A stretch of 39,376 nucleotides of DNA from Pseudomonadota bacterium (GCA_026388215.1 JAPLKF010000010.1:1-39376); one strand, 5' to 3'. Counted from the stretch's first letter, positions 25,260-34,043 are shown. The notes: generated by a model from the letters alone, not told the origin. Translations and numbers: made by a program.

Positions 25260-25938
25260 TATAAATGGGTTGTTCCTTTTCAGACATGTTTAAGGCCCTT
25301 CTCACATCCTCGTCTTTAAAACCTCCTATTACGACGGCCCCGAGCTTAAGGGGAATGGCCTGCAAATAGACATTCTGGGCAGCGTGACCGGCCTCCACAT
25401 ACATCCATCTTGGATTTGTCGAGCGCTCTGACATTCCGGAGAATACCAAGACTGCCGGGGCATTTTTAATGGGAGCCTGACCAACTGCATTGAATAGCTC
25501 GGCTTTTTTGTCTCCCCCGGAGATCTTTATGAGTTCATGGCCCCGGGGTTGATATTTATACATACCAATTGGAAGGTTGGTTACGTTTCCTGAAAGCAGA
25601 TACACATTAAGCAGGTAAAGGACCCTTGCTGAGGGGGCTGTCCTCAGGCCTCTCCCGGGCTCTGTAATCCCCTGGGCTGCCCAGAGTATCTGGGATATCT
25701 CAGGGAGCGTTAAGGGTTCATCTCTGTAACTCCTCAAAGACCTTCTCTCCAGTAAGGCCTTCTCTACTGATACATCACCGTTATACCTGGGGAGTGGCAA
25801 TTTGACGGCTTCTGTTTTGGAACCTTTATCCTGAGCGAGGGCATGTTGGCCTCCTCCGTAAAGGAGAAATGATATTGAGATTATCCAAAAAACTAAAAAT
25901 GATAGAACAAAGATAGGCACCAAGGTATGTTTTTTCAT
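25237..25938 (-). CDS. Exported SagB-type nitroreductase/dehydrogenase
   Basis: A 233-residue protein with an N-terminal signal peptide (positive MKKH, hydrophobic core, likely cut after HALA) followed by a nitroreductase-fold domain. ERRSLRSYRDEPLTLPEISQ, ILWAAQGIT, RTAPSARVLYLLNVYL and MYVEAGHAAQNVYLQA are the SagB/ThcOx-type motifs for FMN binding. Members dehydrogenate azolines or reduce small molecules; short ones like this have unknown substrates. The signal has no twin arginine, so flavin loading outside the cytoplasm would be unusual. A good ribosome site (GGGAGGTAACG on the minus strand) precedes the ATG. Confidence 0.87.
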   Translation of the reverse strand: MKKHTLVPIFVLSFLVFWIISISFLLYGGGQHALAQDKGSKTEAVKLPLPRYNGDVSVEKALLERRSLRSYRDEPLTLPEISQILWAAQGITEPGRGLRTAPSARVLYLLNVYLLSGNVTNLPIGMYKYQPRGHELIKISGGDKKAELFNAVGQAPIKNAPAVLVFSGMSERSTNPRWMYVEAGHAAQNVYLQAIPLKLGAVVIGGFKDEDVRRALNMSEKEQPIYIMPVGKK

Positions 25939-25990
25939 ACGTTACCTCCCAGGGAAATTTGGCAATAAACCGTCATTAAAATCCACATTA

Positions 25991-26452
25991 TTAAGGGTAT
26001 ATTAATTTATATAATGCCGGTATTGCCTTATGTGTTGACCTTGAGCGGAGCGGGGACCAATCTGTTTTTATTCCCCTAATAAGGGGTTTTGTTTCATTCA
26101 TGAGGATTGAGGAGGCCCCTAATTGATTTCCTTCTCCATCGTAGTCTATCGCAGGTATGACCCTGTACTGTTTCTTTTCTGAGTCTATTTCCACCAGGCT
26201 TAAGGTATATTTATATTTTTGATAGCCATTTGTCGGTAGCCCCATCCCTTCCCTCTGTTTTATATAATGGCTGATGGCCTGTTTCTTTTTAAACACAAAG
26301 GCAACCCATACCACAACCCTTGGGGGCATTGGCTGATAGCACTCGACCGATGCATAGATACCATCCTCATCTCCTTCAGAGTCTATTATATTGTCTATAT
26401 CGGAATAAAAGGCAAATTTATCATCCTCATAAATCGATTTCCAGTTCCACAT
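25991..26452 (-). CDS. Surface-adhesin-E-like domain protein
   Basis: A 153-residue protein with the pattern WKSIYEDDKFAFYSDIDNI, then VVVWVAFVFKKK, YTLSLVEIDSEKKQYRVIPA, DYDGEGNQL, and DWSPLRSRSTHKAIPALYKL. This order of tryptophan, aspartate-rich and final ALYK elements is like the surface-adhesin protein E family of small exported proteins. No signal peptide is present from the ATG at 26452, and a strong ribosome site (AAGGGAGGA) supports that start, so it may be cytoplasmic or its signal was lost. Function unknown. Confidence 0.6.
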   Translation of the reverse strand: MWNWKSIYEDDKFAFYSDIDNIIDSEGDEDGIYASVECYQPMPPRVVVWVAFVFKKKQAISHYIKQREGMGLPTNGYQKYKYTLSLVEIDSEKKQYRVIPAIDYDGEGNQLGASSILMNETKPLIRGIKTDWSPLRSRSTHKAIPALYKLIYP

Positions 26453-26608
26453 CCTTTATTTCCTCCCTTGCAGAAAGGTATTCCTATAGTAACAAATTAC
26501 CACATTTTTCAGGCAATTAATAAGAAAATAGTTGATTTCCTTTTTGATTTGACTTACATCTATAAGGCTTTAAGGTACCCATCAAAAATTAAAAGGAGAA
26601 AATAAGGT

Positions 26609-27373
26609 ATGGACTATAAAAGAATTATCCCCTGTCTTGACGTAAAGGATGGCCGTCTGGTGAAGGGGATACACTTTGTTGATTTGAAAGAGGTTGGCGA
26701 TCCAGCGGAAGCCGGCAGGGAATACAGCGAGGCAGGGGCTGACGAACTGGTTTTTCTCGATATCATGGCAACGGTTGAAAAGAGAAAGACGATGATCGAT
26801 GTTATTAAGAGAACGGTTGAGAGAATAACGATACCGCTTACTGTTGGAGGCGGTGTAAGAACTGCCGGGGACATTGAAGAGTTGATGAGGGCGGGTGTCT
26901 CAAAGGTTTCGATAAATACAGCGGCAGTGAAGCGCCCGGATGTTGTGAAAGAAGCTTCAGGCATGTTCGGTAAAGAAAGGATTGTTGTTGCGATAGATAC
27001 CCGCAGCTCCAAAAAGGTCCCGTCTGGTTTTGAGGTGATGGTGGATGGAGGAAGAACGCCAACGGGCATTGATGCTGTTGAATGGGCAAAAAAGGTGGAG
27101 CAACTTGGGGCCGGTTCGATACTCCCCACAAGCATGGACGCAGATGGGACCCAGAAGGGATACGATATCCCGATGACAAGGGCAATAGCTGATGCGGTCA
27201 AGATACCTGTTATTGCATCAGGAGGTGCGGGGACACTCGAACACCTCTATGAGGCAATTGTTGATGGACATGCAGATGCGGTGCTTGTTGCATCAATTGC
27301 ACACTTTGGCACATATACGATAAGACAGATGAAGGAATATCTGTCAGGACTGGGGATCCCGGTAAGGTTATAG
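26609..27373 (+). CDS. hisF: Imidazole glycerol phosphate synthase subunit HisF
   Basis: A 254-residue TIM-barrel cyclase of histidine biosynthesis that, with HisH, makes imidazole glycerol phosphate and AICAR. The catalytic aspartates lie in [15 protein letters not shown] and VVAIDTRSS. The phosphate-binding loops [15 protein letters not shown] and [15 protein letters not shown] are present and the length is standard. A ribosome site (AAAAGGAGAA) precedes the ATG. No other his genes are in the window, so it stands alone here. Confidence 0.97.
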   Translation: MDYKRIIPCLDVKDGRLVKGIHFVDLKEVGDPAEAGREYSEAGADELVFLDIMATVEKRKTMIDVIKRTVERITIPLTVGGGVRTAGDIEELMRAGVSKVSINTAAVKRPDVVKEASGMFGKERIVVAIDTRSSKKVPSGFEVMVDGGRTPTGIDAVEWAKKVEQLGAGSILPTSMDADGTQKGYDIPMTRAIADAVKIPVIASGGAGTLEHLYEAIVDGHADAVLVASIAHFGTYTIRQMKEYLSGLGIPVRL

Positions 27374-27417
27374 AAAGAATACAGCTTTACTATTCGAAAT
27401 TGTAAAAGGGGGTATAA

Positions 27418-27804
27418 ATGAAGCTGAGTGAATATTTTGAGAACAAAGAAGGACGCGGTGTTATTGCAACCGCAGATTCTCATGGTTTTGTGAATGTAGC
27501 TGTTTACTCAAGACCTCATTTTATTGATGAAGAGACAATTGCTTATATTATGACCGACCGTCTGACGCACAAGAATTTGCAATCGAACCCTCATGCAGCA
27601 TATCTTTTCATGGAGTCTGGTGAGAAGTTTGCAGGGAAAAGACTCTATCTTACAAAGATAAAAGAAGAGACAGACCCAAAGCTGATTAACGAAATACGGT
27701 GGAGAAAGACTTATGTGGTGCCCGAAGATCAACAGAAGGAACCAAGATACCTTGTATATTTTCATATAGATAGGGTGCTGCCATTGATCGGGGATAAAAA
27801 ATGA
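27418..27804 (+). CDS. Pyridoxamine 5'-phosphate oxidase-like flavin protein
   Basis: A 128-residue protein with the split-barrel FMN-binding pattern: GVIATADSHGFVNVAVYSRP, then YIMTDRLTHKNLQSNPHAAY and LYLTKIKEETDPKLINEIR. The length and motifs fit the general PNPOx-like/flavin reductase-like group, not the full vitamin B6 enzyme. A ribosome site (GGGGGTATAA region) lies close to the ATG. It precedes a rubredoxin fragment and a nitroreductase, so a small redox group is plausible. Confidence 0.8.
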   Translation: MKLSEYFENKEGRGVIATADSHGFVNVAVYSRPHFIDEETIAYIMTDRLTHKNLQSNPHAAYLFMESGEKFAGKRLYLTKIKEETDPKLINEIRWRKTYVVPEDQQKEPRYLVYFHIDRVLPLIGDKK

Positions 27805-27868
27805 TGGAACATAAGGGCGGTCGCCCGGGTGCTGACAGACAAAAGAAGCATCCGCCTGTCGGTGAGAG

Positions 27869-27982
27869 ATGTTTCATTCTCCTTTTATAGAGCATTCCGA
27901 TGATTGGAAATGTCCGATATGCGGTGCGCCCAAAGGTGCATTGTTGAAAAGCAATGAAAGTATGTTGATGAAACAGATTTAA
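27869..27982 (+). pseudogene. C-terminal half of a rubredoxin
   Basis: A 37-codon frame starting ATG at 27869 reads SDDWKCPICGAPKGALLKS, which is the C-terminal iron-binding half of rubredoxin (normally PDDWVCPVCGAPKSAF). The N-terminal CxxCGY half is missing; the preceding 65 bases contain no cysteine pair in any frame. GGTGAGAG before the ATG could act as a ribosome site, so a tiny one-CxxC peptide might still be made. As rubredoxin iron needs four cysteines, this is most likely a remnant. Confidence 0.6.
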
Positions 27983-28013
27983 ATGTGTTAAAATGGTTTT
28001 CAGGGGTGATAGT

Positions 28014-28574
28014 ATGGAACTTTTAAAGGCAGTATCTGAGCGAAGGAGCATAAGGAAGTACAGGAGAGACCCTGTTCCTGACGAGATAATCCTTGAAATC
28101 CTCGAGGCAGCAAGATGCTCTCCTTCATGGGCAAATACCCAGGTCTGCAGGTACATTGTGGTGAAAGACCAGAAGGTAAAGGAGGAACTGAGCAATGCTC
28201 TGCCACCAACCAATCCGGCACATAATGCAATTATAGAGGCGCCCTGTGTAATATGCCTATTTGCCAAAAAAGGTTTGTCAGGGTTTTATAAAGGAGCTCC
28301 TGCAACTGACAAGGGGGGCTACTGGTTCATGTTTGATGCAGGGATTGCCATGGAACACATTGCCCTTGCCGCATGGAGCTTTGGTCTTGGAACTGTCCAT
28401 GTAGGTCTTTTCGATGCAAAAAAGGCACAGGAAGTTCTCAAAATACCGGAGGAATATAGCGTTGTTGAGATGGCCCCTCTTGGGTATTTTGGTGAACCGC
28501 CGAAACCCACACCAAGAAGACCTCTAAAGGAGTCGGTATTCCTCGATTTCTACGGCCAACCCTATATCAAGTAA
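28014..28574 (+). CDS. Nitroreductase-family FMN protein
   Basis: A 186-residue nitroreductase-fold protein. LLKAVSERRSIRKYRRDPVP is the N-terminal FMN-binding arginine motif; ARCSPSWANTQVCRYIVV and LAAWSFGLGTVHVGLFD, then VVEMAPLGYFGEPPKP, complete the family pattern. Such proteins use NAD(P)H to reduce nitro groups, quinones or enones. The frame opens at 27993, but the ATG at 28014 follows AGGGGTG at good spacing and gives the standard N-terminus. It converges on the acetoacetate-CoA ligase gene. Confidence 0.9.
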   Translation: MELLKAVSERRSIRKYRRDPVPDEIILEILEAARCSPSWANTQVCRYIVVKDQKVKEELSNALPPTNPAHNAIIEAPCVICLFAKKGLSGFYKGAPATDKGGYWFMFDAGIAMEHIALAAWSFGLGTVHVGLFDAKKAQEVLKIPEEYSVVEMAPLGYFGEPPKPTPRRPLKESVFLDFYGQPYIK

Positions 28575-28592
28575 AATGCCCCACTGCGTAAT

Positions 28593-28718
28593 ATGCAGAT
28601 AGATGGGATAAAAAGGCTATACCCCGAGAAATTTGTACAGGAAAAAATACGCAGTCATGTCCTCATTTCTGAACATTATGCAGAATCTTCTCAAAATAAT
28701 CAAGTGACTGAGGATTGA
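28593..28718 (+). pseudogene. Possible N-terminal remnant of an acetyl-CoA hydrolase/transferase
   Basis: A 41-codon frame after the nitroreductase starts MQIDGIKRLYPEKFVQEKIR. YPEKFV-x-E is, from memory, found near the start of some acetyl-CoA hydrolase/CoA-transferase family proteins. The similarity stops after about 20 residues and the frame then runs antisense through the end of the acetoacetate-CoA ligase gene. An 8-bp inverted repeat (28583-28590 / 28648-28655) brackets the piece. A chance match cannot be excluded. Confidence 0.2.
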
Positions 28719-30621
28719 CCAGGGCATCTCTGTTGGTAACTGGCCTGCCATTAATTATATTCGTGATAGCGCTCTCTACCTTCTTCATATTGAATGTATA
28801 GGGTATATCAGGGGCCTCGAGAATTAAAGCAGGGACATGCCTTGGAGATGCCTTATCCCTGAGCGCTCTTTTTATCTTATCCTTCAAATCATCGGTAAGG
28901 GTTGCCCCAGGAGAAAGCTTCACAAAAAGGAGAACACGCTGGTCATTTTCCCAGCTCTGTCCTATGGCTACACTGTCGGCTATCTCATCAAATGCCTCTA
29001 CAATATTGTAAATTTCAGCTGTACCTATACGAACACCCGATGGTTTCAATATGGCATCGGAACGTCCGAAGAAGGTTATGCCATGGGTATCACTGTAGAA
29101 CTCCACATAATCTCCATGTCGCCATACATTCGGGTATATTGCAAAGTATGCATCTTTATACTTCGTATATTCGGGGTCGTTCCAGAAATAGAGAGGCATT
29201 GAAGGGGCAGGTGCTTCACAGACAAGCTCCCCCTGTTTGTCAAAAACTGGATTCCCCTTATCGTCGTATGCCTTCACCTTCATTCCCAGCGCAGGGGCCT
29301 GCAGTTGCCCGGCATATACTGGCAGCGTTGGAGACCCGATCGCAAAACAACCGTTGATATCAGTACCACCGGAGAGAGAATTAAAATGGACATCATCCTT
29401 GATATATTTATAAACATACTCGAATCCTTCAGCAGAGAGGGGAGAACCGGTCTGGCCGATTGCTTTCAGCGAAGTGAGTTTGAATAACTCTTTTGGTTTG
29501 AAGCCCTGACTCTTCAGCAGATTAATGTACGTTGCGCTTGTCCCGAAAAAGGTTATTTTCTCGTCATCTATCAGCTTCCACATAGTCCCCAGATCCGGAT
29601 ATCCAGGGTTCCCATCAAAGAGGACAATCCTGGCGCCAACTGCAAGTGAACTTATGAGCCAGTTCCACATCATCCAGCTCGGTGCCGTCATATAGATGAT
29701 AGTGTCCTCTCTCTTCAAATCTGAATGGAGAACAAGCTCCTTCAGATGGTTGATCAGTATTCCGCCAACACCCTGTACCATACATTTCGGTTTCCCAGTT
29801 GTTCCTGAAGAAAACATAATATAAACGGGATGGTCAAAGGGCACCTGCTCGAATACAATCTCATCATCTTTTCCGCGGGCCAGGAAATCCTTGTAGAGAA
29901 CAGCCCTGGGTATGGAACTGATGTCGGGTTTTTCGCTGACGTAGGAAACAATGACCACCTTTTCTATTGACGGTACTGCTTCCACAACTTCCTTAACATC
30001 GGAGAGCATATCAAATGGTTTGTTTTTATAGAGGTACCCATCAACAGCGAACAGGACCTTTGGTTCTATCTGGCTGAAACGGTCAATAACTGCCTGCATA
30101 CCCAGTTCCGATCCGCAGGATGCCCAGGTGGCACCAATGCTTGTAGTGGCGAGCATGGCAATTGCCGTCTCCGTCATGTTCGGCATATATGCCACTACCC
30201 TATCTCCCTTTTTCACTCCTTGGCCTCTCAAAGAACTTGCAAGACGCCCAACGGCTTTATAGATCTCTTCATAGGTAATATACACTGTTGGCTTGGTTTC
30301 ACACTTAAAAACAAAAGCAACCTCTTTATCCCTGTATCTGAGAAGGTTTTCAGCAAAATTCATCTCTGCACCTAAAAACCACCGAATGCCGGGGAATTTC
30401 TTCAAATCATCCACTACCTTCTCGTACCTTTTTGATGCTTTAATCTCTACAAAATCCCACACGCTTGCCCAGAAATCTGGAATATTCGTGATTGACCAAT
30501 CATAGAGATCGAAGTAACCAGTGAATTGCTTGTTGAACCGCTTGTTTATAAACCTTATGAATTTTGTCATATTTGCATTTTTTATTCTCTCCTCAGATGG
30601 TTTCCATAGTAGCTGTTTCAT
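28663..30621 (-). CDS. Acetoacetate-CoA ligase (acetoacetyl-CoA synthetase)
   Basis: A 652-residue AMP-forming ligase that activates acetoacetate to acetoacetyl-CoA. The start of the protein (QLLWKPSEERIKNANMTKFI, later GAEMNFAENLLRY) is characteristic of acetoacetyl-CoA synthetases and distinguishes them from acetyl-CoA synthetase. The P-loop is FSSGTTGKPKCMVQG, and FFGRSDAILKPSGVRIG marks the hinge. The C-terminal adenylation lysine is in TFNMKKVESA. The frame is open to 30678, but those 19 extra codons come from heptamer repeats; GGAGGAAAACA before the ATG at 30621 fixes the start. Last gene of the bdh-liv operon. Confidence 0.93.
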   Translation of the reverse strand: MKQLLWKPSEERIKNANMTKFIRFINKRFNKQFTGYFDLYDWSITNIPDFWASVWDFVEIKASKRYEKVVDDLKKFPGIRWFLGAEMNFAENLLRYRDKEVAFVFKCETKPTVYITYEEIYKAVGRLASSLRGQGVKKGDRVVAYMPNMTETAIAMLATTSIGATWASCGSELGMQAVIDRFSQIEPKVLFAVDGYLYKNKPFDMLSDVKEVVEAVPSIEKVVIVSYVSEKPDISSIPRAVLYKDFLARGKDDEIVFEQVPFDHPVYIMFSSGTTGKPKCMVQGVGGILINHLKELVLHSDLKREDTIIYMTAPSWMMWNWLISSLAVGARIVLFDGNPGYPDLGTMWKLIDDEKITFFGTSATYINLLKSQGFKPKELFKLTSLKAIGQTGSPLSAEGFEYVYKYIKDDVHFNSLSGGTDINGCFAIGSPTLPVYAGQLQAPALGMKVKAYDDKGNPVFDKQGELVCEAPAPSMPLYFWNDPEYTKYKDAYFAIYPNVWRHGDYVEFYSDTHGITFFGRSDAILKPSGVRIGTAEIYNIVEAFDEIADSVAIGQSWENDQRVLLFVKLSPGATLTDDLKDKIKRALRDKASPRHVPALILEAPDIPYTFNMKKVESAITNIINGRPVTNRDALVNPQSLDYFEKILHNVQK

Positions 30622-30635
30622 TGTTTTCCTCCACA

Positions 30636-30711
30636 AAAGGTTCAAGGTTAGAGGTTCAAGGTTCAAGGTTAAAAGCATAGAACATGGAACATTGAACTTT
30701 GAAGATAATTA
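30636..30711. repeat. Heptamer-phased inverted array between livF and the ligase gene
   Basis: The units ggttcaa, ggttaga, ggttcaa, ggttcaa, ggttaaa are followed by units of the complementary type: tagaaca, tggaaca, ttgaact, ttgaaga. The two halves can fold into an imperfect hairpin. On the minus strand it would read as a 19-residue repeat-derived N-terminal extension of the ligase if an upstream ATG were used. Confidence 0.75.
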
Positions 30712-31416
30712 GATCATTAAATACTCTTTCTTAACCTCTTCGTTCGTAGCTAATTCCTCAATACTGCCGTGGTATTTGATTCTCCCCCTGTCAATTACAT
30801 AGGCCCGCTCAGCAACAGATAATGAAAACCTCACGTTCTGCTCAGAAAAGAGGATTGTCACCCCTTCATTCCTGAGTTTTTTCAGCTTATTCGCAAAGTC
30901 TTTCACTATAAGAGGCGCCAGCCCTTCAACCGGTTCGTCAAGGAGAATCAATTCGGCATTCCCCATCAGGGTTCTCCCTATGGTCAGCATCTGCTGTTCG
31001 CCACCGCTTAAATAGCCGCCGAGACTTTTTTCTAACTGTTTGAGCTTGGGAAAAATTTCATAGATTCTCTCGATCGTCCATGGTTCACCTTTAAAGTGCT
31101 CAGAATTTTTCCTTCCTATCTCAAGGTTTTCCAGTACCGTGAGGTCAGGGAAAATGAGCCTGTTATCAGGTACATATCCAACCCCCTTCTTTGCCACATA
31201 GTAAGGGGGTTTCCCCCTCATTTCCTCGCCGTAGAAGGTAACACTCCCCGTTTTCGGGGGGGTCAGCCCCATGATACTCCTCAAGGTTGTTGTTTTTCCT
31301 GCACCATTCCTTCCCAAAAGGCAGACGAGTTCCCCGCTATTTATATGAAGTGAAACATCAAAAAGTATGTGGCTTGTCCCGTAATATGTATTCATGTCCT
31401 TTACTTCGAGTATCAT
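30709..31416 (-). CDS. livF: Branched-chain-type ABC transporter ATPase LivF
   Basis: A 235-residue ABC ATPase. The Walker A motif is GRNGAGKTTTLRSIMG, the signature LSGGEQQMLTIGRTLMGN, and Walker B ELILLDEPVEGLAP with the LivF-typical EGLAP ending. Together with LivG it powers the HAAT-family importer. Its ATG overlaps the livG stop by four bases. Confidence 0.93.
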   Translation of the reverse strand: MILEVKDMNTYYGTSHILFDVSLHINSGELVCLLGRNGAGKTTTLRSIMGLTPPKTGSVTFYGEEMRGKPPYYVAKKGVGYVPDNRLIFPDLTVLENLEIGRKNSEHFKGEPWTIERIYEIFPKLKQLEKSLGGYLSGGEQQMLTIGRTLMGNAELILLDEPVEGLAPLIVKDFANKLKKLRNEGVTILFSEQNVRFSLSVAERAYVIDRGRIKYHGSIEELATNEEVKKEYLMI

Positions 31417-32165
31417 ATCTCCTCACCAAGATAGCATTGTTGGGCTTCCTTATTATTCCTTACCTCTTCCGGGGTGCCCTCGGCAACAAGAACCCCCTGA
31501 TGCAAAACAGAAAGTTTACGGGCATACCCGAAAATGACCGATATATCATGTTCAGTAAAGAGAATGGTCAAACCAATCTCCTTATTTAGGCGTTTTACCA
31601 ACTCCATTGTATTGTGGGTCTCTTCTGATGACATCCCTGCTGTGGGTTCATCGAGAAGGAGAAGGCTGGGTTTACTTGCAAGGGCCAGGGCAAGTTCGAG
31701 TTTCTTTTTATCACCCTGCGAAAGGATTCCGGCTTCTGTGTCCCTGAATTCGGACAATCCGGTGATGTCCAGTAGTTCTAAAGTCTCATTCCGGGCAAGC
31801 TTCCTCGCAGGGGTAAAGAAATTAAGGGTCTTTTTCTGTTGCGCAAGAACTGACTGACGTACGTTCTCATATGTCGTAAGCTTTGGATAAATATTACTTA
31901 CCTGGAAGGCGCGGGTTATCCCGGTACGGGCAATCTTATGTCGAGACCAGTTTGTGATATTCTTATCCATAAAAGTGACTGTTCCTCCGCTTACAGCATG
32001 ATAACCTGTAACGAGATTAAAAAAGGTGGTCTTTCCTGCCCCGTTAGGGCCGATAATAGCCGCAATTTCACCTTTCGGAAGATTGTAATTTACATCTGTT
32101 AATACCTGGTACTTATGAAACGCCTTACTTAAGTGTTCGACCTGTAGGATATTGTCGTTTGCCAT
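31413..32165 (-). CDS. livG: Branched-chain-type ABC transporter ATPase LivG
   Basis: A 250-residue ABC ATPase with Walker A GPNGAGKTTFFNLVTG, signature LSQGDKKKLELALALAS and Walker B LLLLDEPTAGMSSEE. The signature serine-glutamine form (LSQGD) is normal for LivG. The frame opens at 32219, but the ATG at 32165 follows GGGGGA at good spacing and gives the usual N-terminus. It starts one base after the livM stop. Confidence 0.93.
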   Translation of the reverse strand: MANDNILQVEHLSKAFHKYQVLTDVNYNLPKGEIAAIIGPNGAGKTTFFNLVTGYHAVSGGTVTFMDKNITNWSRHKIARTGITRAFQVSNIYPKLTTYENVRQSVLAQQKKTLNFFTPARKLARNETLELLDITGLSEFRDTEAGILSQGDKKKLELALALASKPSLLLLDEPTAGMSSEETHNTMELVKRLNKEIGLTILFTEHDISVIFGYARKLSVLHQGVLVAEGTPEEVRNNKEAQQCYLGEEI

Positions 32166-32166
32166 A

Positions 32167-33141
32167 TCAAGATCCCCCGTGTTCAAGGGTTGTACTTTCT
32201 TTACTTTTAAGATGACCAAACTTTTCCTTGTAAACCCCTAAAACGCCACCAGGCAAAAGTAGAACAACGATAATAATGACGATCCCGCTCACCAGTGGCC
32301 AGTACTCGGTATAGCCCGTTACAAAGGCATTGAGAAGCGTGTAGATCACCGAACCGAGCATGGGACCCAGGAAGTAGTGGGGGCCTCCAAGGATCGCCAT
32401 GAATACCGGACCGCCCGAGTGTTGCCAGCTACAGAGATCTGGCGCAACACTTCTGTTAAATGGTCCCCAGATGGCGCCTGCCAGACCGGCAAACATACCG
32501 GCAATCACAAAATTGATGAGCATATATCTCTGCACGTTGATCCCGATAAACTCCGTGCGCTCCGTGTTGTCCCGTATTGTCCTCATGGTATACCCGAATG
32601 GTGATTCGCTTATGAACCAGAGAATAATCGCCCCAATGGTTACGACCACAAGGGTAAAGAAATAGTAGGGATTAGTTTTGAATAGCCATGCAGGCGGATT
32701 AATCCCTTGAAGACCGTTGTCACCCCCTGTGAAGGAATACCACTGGAAGATGATATAGAAAACAAGCTGGCCAAATGCCATGGTCAGGATGGCAAAATAG
32801 ATACCCCTTAAACGGACACAGAAATAACCGAGGATCAGCGCACATATCCCTGCGGTGACCATCGATATGGGCAGTGTCACGAAGAGCGGCCAGTTTGCTT
32901 TTACCATCAGGAGCCCCGTGGTATATGCACCGACCCCGTAATATGCCGCATGTCCGAAGCTGAGCTGCCCCATGTAGCCGAAGATCATATTAAAACTCAG
33001 GGCAAATAGGCCAAGAATAAGAATCTCGTTCAGCACATGGACCCAGAATTCCGTGACAATGAATGGCAAAATCAAAGCCAGGACAAAGAGTGCCGCTGGC
33101 ATCCATATTTTTTTTAAGATATTATTTTTATGTTCAGCCAT
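32167..33141 (-). CDS. livM: Branched-chain-type ABC transporter permease LivM
   Basis: A 324-residue permease with about eight to nine membrane helices. The signature segments are LSFGHAAYYGVGAYTTGLLM, RLRGIYFAILTMAFGQLVFY, and RTIRDNTERTEFIGINVQRY, the cytosolic coupling (EAA-like) loop. It is one base behind livH and one base before livG. Confidence 0.93.
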   Translation of the reverse strand: MAEHKNNILKKIWMPAALFVLALILPFIVTEFWVHVLNEILILGLFALSFNMIFGYMGQLSFGHAAYYGVGAYTTGLLMVKANWPLFVTLPISMVTAGICALILGYFCVRLRGIYFAILTMAFGQLVFYIIFQWYSFTGGDNGLQGINPPAWLFKTNPYYFFTLVVVTIGAIILWFISESPFGYTMRTIRDNTERTEFIGINVQRYMLINFVIAGMFAGLAGAIWGPFNRSVAPDLCSWQHSGGPVFMAILGGPHYFLGPMLGSVIYTLLNAFVTGYTEYWPLVSGIVIIIVVLLLPGGVLGVYKEKFGHLKSKESTTLEHGGS

Positions 33142-33142
33142 G

Positions 33143-34027
33143 TTATGTCCTCATCGGTGTTCCAAAGAGCCCCCATGGGCGTATAATGAGAATTGCTGCA
33201 GTAATTACAAAGATGAGAACCATTGCTCCAGCCGGCCAGTAAAGGATTGCGAAAGAGAAAACTTCACCCACAATAATCGCGCCTACAAGGGTCCCCAGAA
33301 GACTTCCGAATCCACCTATAACAACCACACAAAAGGCCTGGATAATAATAGCAATGTCCATACCGAGATTAACAGAACCTATAGGTGCCTGGACACCCCC
33401 TGCAAATCCTGCGATAAAGATACCGAGGGTAAATACCCATGTATAGATTTTCGGTATAGGGATACCAAGGGCCCCTACCATTTCACGGCTAAAAACGGCG
33501 GCCTTGACGATATGACCGTACCTCGTATATTTAAGAAACCACCATAAACCAAGGGCTACTGCAAAACCAGCAAGAATCACAAAAATAAAATAGGAATCAA
33601 AGGGGGCCCCGAAGATAAAAACGGGTTTTTGAATTGCAGGGGGACGGGCAATAAGCCTGTCCGTCGGGCCCCATACAATTTTTATCAAATCAGCAAAAAT
33701 CAAGGCTAGGGCATATGTGATGAGCAACTGTTCATGGAGTTCCCTCTTGTAAATGTGCTTGATCAAAACAATCTCCGTAACCCACCCCACAGCAGCACAT
33801 GCAAATCCGGCAAGGGGAATGCTGACCCATAAGGCAAAATTATACCCCTGCATTAGATACCAGAAGGAATAGCAGAAATATGCACCGATCAGCCAGAGCG
33901 TGGCATGGGCAAAGTTCAGGATGTTCATAACGCCGAATATCAGGGAGAGACCTGAGGCGACAAGGAAGAGTATCATGCCGTAGGTCAATCCGCTCAAAAA
34001 CTGTGAAAAGAGAAAACTGAATTCCAT
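33143..34027 (-). CDS. livH: Branched-chain-type ABC transporter permease LivH
   Basis: A 294-residue permease with about eight membrane helices, beginning with the LivH-type QFLSGLTYGMILFLVASGLS and the conserved GVMNILNFAHATLWLIGAYF. GALGIPIPKIYTWVFTLGIF follows, and the C-terminal GGFGSLLGTLVGAIIVGEV pattern is standard. It starts 16 bases after the binding protein stop. Confidence 0.93.
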   Translation of the reverse strand: MEFSFLFSQFLSGLTYGMILFLVASGLSLIFGVMNILNFAHATLWLIGAYFCYSFWYLMQGYNFALWVSIPLAGFACAAVGWVTEIVLIKHIYKRELHEQLLITYALALIFADLIKIVWGPTDRLIARPPAIQKPVFIFGAPFDSYFIFVILAGFAVALGLWWFLKYTRYGHIVKAAVFSREMVGALGIPIPKIYTWVFTLGIFIAGFAGGVQAPIGSVNLGMDIAIIIQAFCVVVIGGFGSLLGTLVGAIIVGEVFSFAILYWPAGAMVLIFVITAAILIIRPWGLFGTPMRT

Positions 34028-34043
34028 GGTTTATGCCCTATAG

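Noticed and set aside
26614-27201. 195-residue reading frame antisense to hisF
   Set aside because: hisF on the plus strand is unmistakable; the antisense frame has no recognisable domain.
30622-30678. 19-codon upstream extension of acetoacetate-CoA ligase
   Set aside because: It is translated heptamer repeat (TLNLEPLTLNLL); a strong ribosome site points to the ATG at 30621.
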